NCBI GenBank assembly: GCA_026874595.1
Contig: CM049311.1
Span: 54,503,676 to 54,567,675 of the forward strand
Length of the DNA: 64,000 nucleotides
Direction: 5' to 3'
From: Sipunculus nudus
Lineage: Eukaryota > Annelida > Sipuncula > Golfingiida > Sipunculidae
This document shows, one piece after another, positions 1 to 13,700 of this stretch (position 1 is its first letter; every line of letters begins with the position of its first letter). The translations under genes and the position numbers were made by a program. Under the pieces are notes generated by a model. It did no database searches. It had not been told where the DNA came from and saw nothing but the letters and a program-made list of their open reading frames with translations.

Positions 1-35
1 TATAGCTCAGATGACTTTCAGTCAGCTGAGCTAAA
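1..35 (-). repeat. Terminus of a dispersed element entering from the left
   Basis: Read on the minus strand this is AGCTCAGCTGACTGAAAGTC followed by ATCTGAGCTATA, the same hairpin end (TAGCTCAG paired with CTGAGCTA) that starts the elements at 945, 34863 and 53062. The body of this copy would lie to the left of the window. Confidence 0.6.
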
Positions 36-224
36 AATGCCCAATTTCAGGCTGATATATCAAATTCCTCTGTAGAAATAAGCAGGCACATGCACTGTGC
101 AAAAGTCAATGTACGTGGCACAACCTGTCTTGTAAATGAGAATACCATCAAAGACACATAGACAGGTCAAAATATCAGTCCAATACATCAAACTTCCTCA
201 GGGTTTGATGAACTGGGCTGACAA

Positions 225-560
225 GGCTAAGGTGAGTAAGGCAGTTGCCCCCTAGTGACCTGTGACAGACTGCTGCCTCAAGCTACTGCACTGAGTGAAC
301 TCTTGACCTGCACCTGGCTAGACTGAGTGAACTTAGACCTGTACCTGGCTGCACTGAGTGAACTCTTGACCTGTTGCATAATCTGACACAGTTGGCAGTC
401 TGCCAAAGCTATAAATAGATTCAGGCTGATCTTTGGTGCCAAATATGATGCAGTGAGCAGTCTGCCAAAGCTATAAATAGAATGCAGCTACTGCACTGAG
501 TGAACTCTTGACCTTTACCTGGCTGTATTTCTTCCAGTCCTGGCACTGTGCCAAAACTAT
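225..560. repeat. Degenerate tandem repeat (CTGCACTGAGTGAACTCTTG units)
   Basis: The phrase 'gcactgagtgaactcttgac', with small changes, recurs near 287, 320, 352 and 491, linked to 'cacctggct'. A second phrase, 'tctgccaaagctataaatag', recurs near 400 and 461. No coding signal is seen. From about 660 to 944 the sequence is AT-rich and I recognise nothing. Confidence 0.5.
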
Positions 561-944
561 TTATAGAGCTGACATCATCTTGGCTAATGGCCAACATAAA
601 GGCACTGGCAATCTGCCAACGGTACCAAGTGGTGCCATCTGAACACAAAAGTGGTCCCTACTTGAAATAACTTTGAAATTTATTTTCCCAATACAAAATG
701 CTTTTCAGCTGACTTTTTATAAAAAAGAAATCAGGAATATATGTAAAATTATTACGGATGCATACTGAATGCAAAATTAAAATACAGATATTACTCATTG
801 ATGGTAAATTCTTGAATTAAGTTGAGTAGGGGTACCATTAATTTATAATCCACGTACAGTTGTCTTTATATATCCACAGAGAGCTGAATATCCATGATTG
901 TAACATTGCCTGGTATGATGAATAACTTAAATCATAAATCTAAT

Positions 945-3900
945 TAGCTCAGCTGACTATAAGTCATCTGAGCTATAGTCATGGTCCATTGTCCGTCGTC
1001 CGTCCGTCTGTCTGTCCGTCCGTCCGTCTGTCTGGATGTCCTTCTGTAAGACTGGCACGTTTCGACACCGTTGGACCTACGAATCTGAATTTCGGCATAC
1101 AGTTAGATGTCCCCATAATCTCCTACCATGCCAAAAATTGGGTCAATAGGACTTCGTTCCTTTGAGATATTAAGGAAAAGCCTCAATTTTTTATTAGAAA
1201 TCTATTTTCACACTTCAGGACTGCCTAATATCAAAACCACTCATCTGGTTTTCTTCATATTTACCATAAATATTCCTCTATATAGTTCCTATGTACATGC
1301 CAGATATTAAGTCAGTATTATATAATTTAAAAAAGTTATTGGCCCAAACATAATGCACTTTGTAAAAAAATCAGGAAGATATTTTGTCACTTAAGACCCA
1401 AAGTGTTAAAGGTAGGGACTTTTTTCCAGTAATACAACTTTAATTAATCAAAATTTAATTGTATACCAAAAATTAGATCAAAATCTGTTAAATTTTTTTA
1501 GATATTGGCAAAAATATAAAATTGGTACCTTAAATTTTGCCCAACTTTTTTTCCTGTAAGTACTGTGGATTTAATTTTCACACCATGTATACATAAGGAT
1601 TTAATCTGTTAAAATCTGAAATTTGAAAATAAAAGCTGCAAAATTAGGCTAGTTATTGAATTTTTCTGGAGGCTCTTGTTGTATTCCCTTACATTGTCAA
1701 GCAGTCCACTTTGATGACTGTAGGTCATTCAGTGCACATCTCTATGCTCCCCAGGCTGTTGACATAATTTTAGATGTCCCCAAAATCTCCCACCATACCG
1801 AAAATTGGGTCATTAGGACTTTGTTCCTTCGAGATATTAAGGAAAAAACTCTGTTTTCCATAAAAAAAAAGCCATTGTTACACTTCAAGGCTGCCTAATA
1901 TCAAAACCACTGATCTGTTTTTTATCGTATTTAGTATTCACATTCTTTTATACATTTTCTATGAACATACCAAAAATTAGGTCAGTATTGAGTATTATTT
2001 TGAAGTTATGGGCCAAAACATAATGCAATTTTTAAAAAAATTAAGAAATATATTTACTCACATGAGAATTGCTGAACCTAGAGACCTTTTTTCAGGAATA
2101 TAACTTTATTTAATCAAAATTCAATTGTTTACCCAAAATTAGATCTGAATTTTGCAAATTTCTCAAGTTTTTAGCATAAATAAAAAACAATACCTTAAAT
2201 TTTGTCCAACTTTGGCACTGTTGATTTAATTTTCCCAGCATATATGCATAAGGATTTAATCTTTTAAAATCTGAACTTTCAAAAGAAATTGAATGGAATG
2301 AATAGCTTTTATTCATGTTTTCACACACCATGTCAAGTGTTGTTTACATCTAGCCCACCTAGTAGTACAGCCTTCACTTGCATTATGTAACCCACCCCAG
2401 GCAGCTTACCTTGGCCCAGCTTGGCCACTACTAGCAGGCTTCCCCTCGCCCTGCACTCATCCCCCCCCCCCCCCCCAGCTGGTGCATAAACTAGATGAAT
2501 GTTATGATTTTTCTGTATTTTATTTTATTCTTGGACATGCTACATTTTAGATTTTGTATTGAACCACCAGGGTTACAATGATTAAAGTGTACATTTAATT
2601 GTGTCCACAAAGTGGTGTATTGCTGTGAAAGTCTGGATGTTCATGAGATAAGTAATTCCTTACTTCAGAAGAGTAAAAACTTCACCAGGTGTGAAATTGA
2701 CTATTAATTCCAGTAATTAATTAAAACTGGGATAGTAATTAGCACAATGATATTGTTTGTCCCTCATTCAACCAACAGTGTGTATACTTTATTTGAAAAG
2801 ATGTTTTATTTTGTCAAATTTACTTTTATTTTATTTTGGTGAATAAAATTAAGCATGTCCTGAAAACTCCAATATGCAAAACTTTTTAATAGTGATTCAA
2901 GGAATATTCTTGTAGATGCCATGTTGTGGCATTATTTTCTTTTAAAATCAGTTAAAACATTTATGATTTAAAAATAATAAAATATATGTGTATGCATAAT
3001 ATGAGCCAATGTTTTTTACTCTGTATATATAATGATTGCAACTTTTGCAACAATTCTAATATTTTAACTTATATTTTCAGGTTTTTTAATTAAAAATTTA
3101 TAAACCTGTAAATAAAAAAATGATACAGATAAAAACTTCTTAATGGAAAAAGTGGATCTGCTTAAAAAAATAGGATTATATATAAACTAAAATGCATTAT
3201 TCTCTTGAAAGTGAAATAAAGGTATTAGTCCATTCTGTCCACTTGCCTGTCCATCTGTAAATTTTCGTATGCAACACAGTATCTCAAAACTTTTACTGTT
3301 TTTCTTCATGACAGTCTTGTCAGAGTATTAGTTTGCAATCATATATTTAGAACTTTACTATAACCAAGTAGGAGGGCCCCTTTCCTCTTAGCTTTTCATA
3401 TTCTTATATAAATAAAAAACATTACAATAGAATATTTCTACATCCACCTTCGTGCTGCCCTCACTTTTCCCTTCTCCTACCCCATCCCAAAGTCAGCCTC
3501 AGTAAGCAAGAACAAGATGAATCAGATATATTCATACTTTTATATTTTGTATAACTATTCATCCATAGGTACCTATGTACATGCCAGAAATTATGTCAAT
3601 ATTGTGTAATATGTAGACATACTGGGCATCACAATAATGTACCTTGTCAAGACTAAAGAGATATTGTGTCATACAGTCACATATTCATAAATCACTTCAT
3701 CAGCATAGTTAATCATAACATCATATCTGTCAAATTGAACGCTTGCAGACTACCATACACTTTAGATCCTTTAACAAATAGCCTTATCATCTACTACTGC
3801 TTATTACTGCTGTCATTGCATTCATATTTGCTCAAATATATCACAATTTTCAACCCCTCCTAAATAAATAAAAAATAAACCACTTTATTTGACTCTATTA

Positions 3901-4080
3901 ATCCATCAGTCAGGTAATTTCATTTATCATTTACTCACATATTACATTACATTCCTTTATAATAGCCCAACATGTACATGATATTCATAAGCTTTATCGA
4001 CTCGATATAGTATCACAGTGGAGAAACATTTACAGTCCAATCACGATCAGCTGAGCGCCGTGACCCATGGGTCCCTTGTT
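945..4080 (+). repeat. Dispersed 3.1-kb element, copy A
   Basis: It starts with a hairpin (TAGCTCAGCTGACT, short loop, AGTCATCTGAGCTA), then a (GTCC)n/(GTCT)n stretch, and ends in the palindrome GACCCATGGGTC followed by CCTTGTT. Copy B (53062-56189) matches it almost base for base over the whole length, including the poly-C tract near 2461. Copies C (34863-37502) and D (61637-62450, inverted) are more diverged. The interior also contains two related half-units (1128-1500 and 1780-2200). No long open reading frame is present, so it is non-autonomous or a remnant. The class of transposon is not clear; the ends are not those of a Helitron. Confidence 0.8.
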
Positions 4081-5445
4081 TTTTTAAAAGCTTTTAAAAA
4101 ACTTTCTTTTCAATATTAACCAAAGATAACCTGAGATCTAAATGTCTAGTGGCATGATGTAATAGATGCTGATAATTTTGATAAACTGGTGCCAGGCTAG
4201 ATGTAACAGCATCACACAGCTAACATATATGGTAAAATGACTCAATTCAATCTCCATAATTCAGCCAAAAATCATTCATGTGGAATGACAATTATTATAA
4301 GAATTATTGTAGGAATTATTCTTGTAAAATATTAAACAAACTGGCCTCAGTATCATCAGTCAAAAAACGTTTTGTAGGTTTATAACTCATATGGGAAAAT
4401 ACAGCAAAATGGCAAAGTTCAGCTTCCCGTAATTCAGCCAAAAATCATTGAACCAAAACCATTTGAACAAACTTGAATTATCAACATCTAAGGATAATTA
4501 ATGTGTGAGATTTAAGAATTTCGCCCAGTGGTTTTTGAGATGAAGATTTTTGTAGCCACTTAGCTAAAATGGGCTGTTACGGCACATGTCTAAATTCAGC
4601 TTCCCATAACTCAGCCAAAAGTCACTGAACTGAGACCATTTGAACAAATTTGAATTATCAACATCTAAGAATAATTAATGTGTGAGATTTAAAAATTTGG
4701 CCCAGTGGTTTTTGAGAAGAAGATTTTTGTAGCCACTTAGCTAAAATGGGCTGCTATGTCATATGACTAAATTCAGCTTCCCATAACTTAGCCAAAAGTC
4801 ACTGAACTGAGACCATTTGAACAAACTTCAGAAAGCACTACCCTAGGATCATTTCTGTGCGATATTAAACAATTTGGCCATATCGTTTCAGAGAAGAAGT
4901 TATTTGTAGACTTCAGTTTGATACGGGCACTGATGACCCCCGTACAAAAAAGGCCGATGCAGGTGGCGCCACCAATACCTCAATTTCAGATATGACTCAT
5001 GTGACCAAAATTGGCATAAAATTTGGTGATGATAGCTCAAGCCATTACTGAGATTGTAATTTTAGTATGCTTTTTTGGACAGATAACTAAGTTCAACTTC
5101 CTGTAACACGGCCAAAAATCACCGAACTTAAACCATTCGAACAAACTTGAGAGAGATTGTTCCAGAAATCATTTCTGTAAAATATTGGACAATTTGGCTG
5201 AACAGATTAAGAGAAGAATATTTTTTAAGCTTTTTTAGCTTTTTCCCTATAAAATCTAAGAAAATGCAGTTAGCCAAAAAATAAGCAAAATCCGATAGAG
5301 TTTTTTAGATGACTAATTTTATGCATTAAATTTGATGATGCTAATTCTTGCTGTTTTCAAGATAGTATAGGTTAACGTACAGACGACGGACAATGGACGA
5401 CGGACCCCAGACGACGCCACACCATCGCATAAGCTCACAGGTTCG
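4081..5445 (-). repeat. Related dispersed element with internal ~170-bp tandem units
   Basis: Units containing 'cttcccataactcagccaaa' and 'gaccatttgaacaaa' recur at about 4425, 4602, 4778 and 5099. The right end (5370-5445) read on the minus strand carries 'ggtccgtcgtccattgtccg', matching the (GTCC) head of copies A-C, so this copy lies on the minus strand and abuts copy A. One GGTGGCGCCACC palindrome is at 4962-4973. Confidence 0.6.
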
Positions 5446-6600
5446 CTAAAAATGCTGCATTTATGACAATGCAATATGGGGTTAAGAGCTGCTTTGTTGG
5501 TTTGTCCCCACTAAATGCCTCTCAGTGTCCCAGTGCAATAACATTCAGTGACTTTCCTGCTGTATTTATCATACATTTCTAACAATGCCATATAGGTGTT
5601 ATGAGCTGCACTGGTCTGTGCTCTCTACGTGCTTTTTCTAGTTTAACTTATTTCAGTTCAACAACCTCTCCTATATGCATTGGGTTTCAGAATGGTAAAA
5701 ACTGCCTGTGTGTGATTAAAGAGCCTCCCACAAGTGTGTTGCACTAGTGACACAAATATGACCTAATGATCTGCACTCACGGCATGTGAAAGGTCCATGT
5801 GGACATCGTATCCAACTGTCCTAATGGTATGAAAGTTTTAAACTGACTGAGTAATGCGTTTTCTAAAATGCCTGTTTTGTTCTACAGGGCTTGTTGTTTT
5901 CCCATGCAAAATACAAATCTGGGTTAAAAATGACAAAATAGCCGTTCAAAACGGCAAAGTTTATGGTTTAATGTCAATAATCCTGTCATACACCTGTTTC
6001 TATTTTTAGGATACAAGTTGCAAAGTCACAGCAAATATGTCAGATACATGGATTTCTAGCAGATTTAAATAAAATAAGACCTTTGATAGGTATGTTTAAT
6101 TCTCACTACAATTCGAGAATGATCTTTTACGTTCAGCTTTGAACTCTCAGTTAAGCTGACCATAAGCAATATGCCCCTTATTTATCCATATTGTCAAGGC
6201 ATATGTCGCCCTACTTCAAAATCTTTTAGGCTTCATCTGAAGATTCCATATTTTTCTGGGTTTTAGTCAACTATTCAAAATTTTGAGTAAATTATGATCA
6301 ATGATATTACAGATGTCTGCTTCTAATATCAGGTGTGTTACATTTAGTTTCTATTCTTTAAAAACCCTGCAAACAAACCTTATGATAATACTTTGGTTTC
6401 CACAGTTTGTAATAAGATAGCAAGTCTTTAAATAGGGGGTTGTGGATGTACCCTTGGTCCCCTGATGAAATCAGCTCACACCAGGGGTTGCTTGTTTATG
6501 CAAACTGCACACCTGTGTGGCTCTACAGGAAGATCTTACTTCTATCTCCATTTGACGTTTATGAAAAGTCTAGATTTTTATGGTATATGAATAATTCACA
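5446..6600. other. Unassigned stretch
   Basis: I see no tandem structure, no convincing exon and no RNA gene. Open reading frames here are short and without recognisable motifs. It is probably intergenic sequence beyond the GET1 3' end. Confidence 0.4.
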
Positions 6601-6614
6601 CAAGTTATAATTTA

Positions 6615-7643
6615 CATATTTTATTCAATAAGTTATGTTTTACTTATTACAGTTATAACTCAACATTGGCACATTTGTATTGCAGGAACTGCTTTATTAC
6701 AGACACTTCAAGCGGTCCTGTGTAAAGTAAGACTAAAGTCTGTATACTCGTACACATGGACCTCTCCCTAATACAGAAAAATTCAGATTCATCAGTGTCT
6801 GTAATATGGAGGTTCCACAGCACTTGAAAAATGTTAAAGCTCAGGAGGAAGCACACATGTAAATTACAGCAGGAAAACCAGTAAACATGACACTTCAAGG
6901 CAGCCAAAAACTGCTCTCAACATGCGAGCAGGTAATCTTATAATGTGTATCTATCAAGGTATAAAAAAGTGCAAAAAAATCAGGTCAATGCGGATTTAAA
7001 ACTTTGAACTGGATGTTCAATGCTATACCGTAACCTCACACTTATTGGTCAGATTACAGCTGTTTGCCCTGCACTGGTCCTGGTGGTGAGTCCCGGAGAA
7101 TCTTGCTACACAAAGCACTAAAGGGGACCTGGGAGGACTGCAGATTACAACCTCTCCACAAGGAGTGTACATAATCCTTAGCCAAAAAAGTGTGTTACAT
7201 GCAATAATTTTGGTCACAGTTATACTTCAGGCGCATTCAGTGATCTGACCAATGTCTTATCCATGTTTTGAGCATTTCTCTCTGAGGTTTGGCTAGCGGT
7301 TCTGTGGTGGGTCACAAATCACAGTTCCCTCAGATCAAGTGTCTCCAATTAAGGTGTAGTAACGCTCAATTATGTGGTATGTGCATGTGTCTTGCAGTTC
7401 CTGACACCCTAAAACAAAACACTGTAATAAGGAACTGGATCTCCCATCCACCTTGATTTCACACCACACAGTGAATAGTTTAACTACAACAAATTTGCTG
7501 TAAAAAACTCTTGCTTCACCACCAAACTCGAACTGTCTTCAATGTCCCCTCTATTTTCAAACAGATATTATCACTCTGGTGTAATATTCAGTCCTAGTCC
7601 CCGTTCAGTCTTAATTTCATATGCCACGGACATCTTTATCCAT
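6615..7643 (-). other. Probable 3' UTR of GET1
   Basis: It directly follows the GET1 stop codon on the minus strand. An AATAAA signal on the minus strand lies at 6620-6625, about 1 kb past the stop. An 84-codon open frame (6907-6653, minus) lies inside but shows no recognised motif. The extent is inferred; no transcript evidence is available. Confidence 0.35.
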
Positions 7644-7723
7644 TCACGTTGACTTGACCAGCTGCATGCCTTTCCTGACTACACTTCGGCAAACCAGAAA
7701 CCATGTAGTGATGCCAATGCCCC
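7644..7723 (-). CDS. GET1: GET1 exon 5 (C terminus and stop)
   Basis: The acceptor is TTTTTTCCACCAG. It encodes 'GGIGITTWFLVCRSVVRK' and a short basic tail ending in TGA (7644-7646). This matches human 'GGVGITCWILVCNKVV'. The exon is too short to stand out as an open frame; it was found by looking for the missing C-terminal motif. Confidence 0.92.
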
Positions 7724-10700
7724 CTGGTGGAAAAAATATGACTAACAATTTAGTGTGTATAATAAAAGGAATATTTTGACAAACTAACATACACTTTTTA
7801 AACTGCCTGTAGTTGAACCATCAAACAAGAACAATGGGACCATACAGCCAATGCACATTATGGATTAAAATCAGCTTTGCAAGCTCTTGCTCATTAATTG
7901 TTAAAACAATTCATCTTTCACATGAAAATGTGCCATAAAAGTTAATATGCATGAAAACTGTAATCCTTTTTTTCCGTAATTCATTATCAAAATCTGTAAA
8001 GTGTTTGTATTTTTTTTTTCTGTAAAACATTAGCAAAAGAATTGTAAAGGGTTTGTACTCTCTTTCATGTATTTAATTATCAATAAACTTGTGAAGGTTT
8101 GAACTCTTTTTTTCCTATAAATTGTATGAAGGGGTTCCCAGTGTGAACTGACCAAAGGGGGATATTTAGTTTATAAACTGACCACCAGATGTTGGTGATA
8201 ATGCACATTTTATTTTTCACAACAAAGCCATGAACATAATGCAGTGCCTTGATGTACTGTTACAAGCAGGCTGCTCCTCTCACCTGATACTCCTGAGGGA
8301 AATGCCACCATCTTTCCAAATGGATAAACCCACGCCTCGGGCAACTCAAGCAGAGGTTCTGACCTGAAGGTCCAAATCAACCCCAGCATGCATGACACCT
8401 GTAAGGATTCATACTGAATAAAGTTGGCACTGAAGAATAACAACTGGAATAGTATCCCCAAACAATTAACCCCCCCCCCCCCCCTAAAAAATAGGCCCCA
8501 ATCTTCAGCAGCATATACTGCCACTTGGCAAGCGACCATGGTTTTTTCCATCTATCAACATGAGAAAATATTTTTCAGCAAATATGGGAATATTCATGGT
8601 CAAGGCCTTCCCAAAGCTATCCAAGGAGGACAAACATGCCAAAATTTAAGGCTGATAAATCCATTCACTCCTCAGATATGAGCAATTTTTACCCTAATCA
8701 AATAGATGGATGGATGCCACCCAAAAACAACTGTAGATGATGCCACTACTCTTGAAAACAAGATGGAGGTATCCAAGATCTATGGACATGCACAATTTCA
8801 GGCAAATATCGCAAATCACTTCTGAGAAAAGGTCATTTATTTATTCTATGGAAACAGGTAGGTAGGTGGCGCCACCTGTATGCTTTACAGGAAAAACTCT
8901 GCCAGATGTATGTACATGCTAAGTTCAGACCAATACATTGAACCACTCCTGAGATATGAGCAATTTTCACCTAAAGCAAATGTACGAATGAACACCACAC
9001 AAAAACAATTGCAGATGGCGCCACCAGTCTTGAATACAAGGTGGAGATATCCAAGATGAATGGACACGCACAATTTCAATTAGTTTTTTACTTATAATGC
9101 ACAAAGCACTGTCAAGTGGCAATGATGGTGTATTTAAAGGGGTGAAAAAAAGAAAAGGATAATAGGTGGTGCCACCAGTTTCCAGTGCATGTCAAGAATA
9201 TCCAAGATCTTCAGTAACTTTGATTTTTGGACCAATCCATGCATCCCTAACTGAGATATTTATGATTTTGTGTGATTTTCACCATATATGGCAATATTCA
9301 AGGTCAAGGCCACTCTCATAGGAAAGGTCATGACCCTATTTTAAATACACATCATCCCATAACCCATATATATGTATATGCATAATATGAAAGAAATCTG
9401 TCCATTAGTTTTTGACTTCTAATGCTCACAGTACTGTCAAGTGGCAATGATTGGAGTATTAAACGACATGATAACAAGAAAAGGATAATAGGTGGCGCCA
9501 CCAGTTTTCAGTACATGTCAACACTATCCAAGAACTTCGGTCAACTTGATTTTTGGATCAATCCATGCAAGATTTCTTGAAATATTTAAGAATTTGTGTG
9601 ATTTACCCCCATAATGGACCTATTTAAGGTCAAGATCACTTTCCTAATGAAGGTCATGACATCATTTTAAATAGGCTTTTGTCCTCTCACCTATATATCT
9701 ATGCACATGTCAAGTTTGGTAAAGATCTGTGAAATGTTTTTTGAGTTATCTCACCTGAAAGAAATCTCTGCAGCAGCAGCTCAACTGTGCCTAAACCATA
9801 GTATCCCGACTTTGTCTGGGGATACAATTAAACAGTTTACTTTGTTATTTCCAATACAGGAACAGGGCTATTAAAGGGGCCTATTCTGATATTTGACATC
9901 TTTTAACTAAAGATAACACCTTGAACCCTTCATTTAAATAGGCCAGAAAACACTGATCCAACTGCAATCATGCTATTCTTTTTGTATATTTCCACTTGTT
10001 AATAACATTTGGGTCGACTGTCAAAATAAACCACCTACACATGTATTCAACAAGGACAACTGGTCAGGTGGCAAGTCAAAAAACCAGAATTATGCAAAGG
10101 GCTTTTTGCAAATAACGACCTTTCAACTTCCTCATATATGCAACCAATCACTTCAGGTAACAAGGTTTTCTCTTTGCTGTGTTTACTAACAGCTTGCAGA
10201 TTAACAACCTCATATATCTGTCACAAATGCATAATAAGAACTTTTCATTACAGGAATTAACTAGATTTCAGAAATTTGTACATCTTGTAACATTGGCTAA
10301 TTACCAGTACTACATAAACAAATACTGATGAAAGATGCTTTCCAAAGTGAAGAGTTACAACTGTAAAGTAAACATTATAAATTTAAAATCTACTTCACAG
10401 GGTGACGAGACAATATGATTGACTTAACCATTAATGGCATTATGCTAAAATTGTTTGTCAGAATATAAAAGGATTAAAGTTTTCTCCTGAGTAATATTTT
10501 CACAAAATCTGATTAAGAACACAATGATGTGTATACCGTACCTGAAAGATGTGGAAAATGATGTTGGATCCAAATTTCAGCTTGAGGAAAACTTCTGATT
10601 TATTTTTAGCTGAAATAAAAAAAAATAATAATTAGAACATGTATTTTTCACAATGCTGACTCTTTAAGAAGTAAATCTCGCTTCAGATGTTACAGACATA

Positions 10701-13700
10701 CTTTTAATGGGAAATCATACCAGTTATAATGTGAGGTGTGAACAATATTTTCAAACAATTTTAATGTATGCCCCACAATTATACAATCTTAAACAAGAAA
10801 AAGGTTGTCCTAGAAGTGATAGTCATCTATTAATTTTTACATATATGACACAGAATGAAAGAATGATGTGAAAAGAATGTGATCTGAACATTAAATGGCC
10901 TCAAGGAAGTCAAATATACTGCAAGAAAATAGTTTTGCTCAGAGTAATCAAATCCAGTAGTCATGGCCAACCTCTTCAATTGAAAACTTAATACTTGTTG
11001 AATAAATATATAAAATGTGCTTTTAAAAAGTAAGAATTGGTGATATAATAAAGTCACATCTGCTTACTGTATTTGCTGATTTCCTCCTTCAACCTGATAA
11101 TTTTCCTCTCAGTCTTGGCGTACAGAGCAAACTCATCAGCCATGGATATGGACTTTATTTCCTTCTGTAGGGCTTTGAGCTGTTCTCTTAAAGCCGATTC
11201 CTTCTCATCCTCCTGCACAGCCAAATCTACCACCTGGAAACAAGGGAATAACAGTCAGATTCAAATTAAAACATTCACTTACTGTACATTAAATACTTAC
11301 ATGAAACTCACCAATCAGTAATCACTAGAACCTAATGTTTTAATTACACAGAGATTACTCAGTGGACACTGTGAATTTTATGCCAGTTTATAAACTCTCG
11401 CATGATCCTCATGCATGAACTACTCAAATCCAGAAACGGTGATGCCCCCCCCCCCCCCCCCCCCCCCCCAAGGACTTACAGAACTGCAACAACACATCCG
11501 GTTCTACCAGCCAACAGGTCAGACTGCTAGGTTTCCCCTTGATAAATTTTAAAAATTTCAGTTAAACCAATGGTAAATTCAACATTAGAATAACAAAATT
11601 TAGCATGCTTTACCTTGATGCAGTGATAATAGTTCGTTCCTGAACAAAATATGGATCCATTAACACCTCCCCTCCCCCCCCCCCCCATTGTAAATATAAG
11701 CTTACACTGATGCTCATCTTTTAAATGTTCCAGAATGCTGTTCATCTACAGTTCTTGGAACTATTGAATATTTTGCTGAGGAATAGGCAAGCTGTAACAG
11801 CTGGAAGGTTTTGCAAGCTACATTTCATAATTCTGATGTTAAATTTGTGGCTGGTGATTTTAGCCTTTAGCAAGGAAAAACGTGATATGATGTCTGATGG
11901 AAGTGAAATAATAACTTTAATTCTGACAATGACTGGCTGGAGCCTCAGGGAAAGGTAAACCCAGTTGTGGCTCTGTTGACCTCATCTTCTGATGATACAC
12001 CCAGTATAAGTATATGTATCTTATCTTGAGTGTGGTGAACCAGGGCGATTGTTTCAGCCAGAGGTGTGCAGTGCACATGTTATATCATCACTGCTGTGAG
12101 TGTCCTTGTAACTGGACCACTGGCTACACAATACCACTGGCTACACAGGTTGTTACCAGGGTGATGCAGTGGATTATTTCAGCCCGCCAGGTGCATGTGT
12201 CACATTTCAGCTGGGTGGGTCAGGAAGTAAGCAATGATTATGTAACACGTGCACTGCACACAGCTGGCTGAAACAATCACCCCAGATCACCATCATCCAA
12301 CAGTGAGTGCGTCCCCTAGTTAAATGAAGGCAGCGACCTGTGACTTTGTGTTTACCACAGAACCACAATTGGGTCCAAGGGAAAGGGGGTGCGAGTGTCC
12401 ATTTCTGGATCAGAGCTAATCCTGCTGTGCATCGTGCTAGATAAACATACTGGTGATTACTGTTGGATGGAGCTAGCGCTCTTATGGAAAGCTAAAATAT
12501 ATAAATTAACTTAATATCGATTATAGTTTATGTCTAGGCCCAGGGTAGCCCTGGCTCCCATGCTCTCTCCCAAAGCTTCATTGCTCTCCACTGTGAGAAT
12601 GAAACTGGATGATTACACCGCATATTTTGCAGTTAGGCCTTGGGCATCAAAAACTCATACTTCACTTTCAGTCAACGTCCAGGTATCATTTGTTAGCGGT
12701 GTTGCAAAAAAATTAGGTCCTCTGTTGCAGGGTAAAAACACATAAGTTGACATAACTCATTTACTGTAATTCAGTTAGCCCAATTTAATTGGACTCAATA
12801 TTATTAGGCCCTGCCATATATTGAGTTCGATAGCCATACAGTGAGAGTTTCTACAATATAAGCTACTGAACATGCAACAGATCCGTTGCATCTTCTTTGA
12901 CTGCCCGTTTACTGCCAAATAACAAGAAGCAGGATAACACTATTTTAACACCAATAAGTATGTGTTTCATGGATGCGATAGCAACTTAAATTAAACTTGG
13001 ATCACCAATTTTTCAACATTTACTGTCCATTTTACCAGAGGTATGTCAGCAAGTTTAGTAAGGACAATAAGAACAGCCGAATGGGCGCACTTTAAGACCT
13101 CACTGCGAACCATGCTGACTCGAGTGATTGACAGCTAAAATTTTGTTACATTCTGTTTCAACAGGCCCAGCTCAGAAAAGTGACACGCTGGCAGGGGCAT
13201 TTGGTGCCGTGAAGTCTGAGGCTTATATTGTAGAAAACTCTCACTGTATGGCTATTGGACTCAATATATGGCATAGCCCAATTGAATCCGACTCAATATT
13301 ATTAGGCCCGCCATATATTGAGTCCGATAGCCATACAGTGAGAGTTTCTACAATATAAGCCTCAGACTACACGCCACCCAATGCCCCTGTAACCAGTGTC
13401 AACAGGGGTTTATTACCCCGTGCCTGTGGTCATTCTTCAGAGTCGGGCCCGTTGAAACAAAATGTAACAACATTTTAGCCGTCAATCACTGGAGTCAGCG
13501 AGGCTATCAGTGAGGTCATCAAATGCGCCTGTTCAACCGTTCTTCTTTGTCCCTTCTAAACTCGCTGACACACCTCTGGTTAAAACGTCGGTAAATGTTT
13601 AAAAAATGATGATCCAAGTTTAATTTTAGTTGCTTTCGAAACCATGAAACACATGCTTATTGGTGTTAAAATGGTATAATCCTGTGTCTTGTTGTTTGGC

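Noticed and set aside
945-4080. Classifying copy A as a Helitron because of the 3' hairpin
   Set aside because: The 3' end is CCTTGTT, not CTRR, the hairpin is too close to the end, and the 5' end does not begin with TC.
8210-8551. 113-codon minus open frame taken as a gene
   Set aside because: Only its middle part is coding: it is GET1 exon 4 plus intron read-through on both sides.
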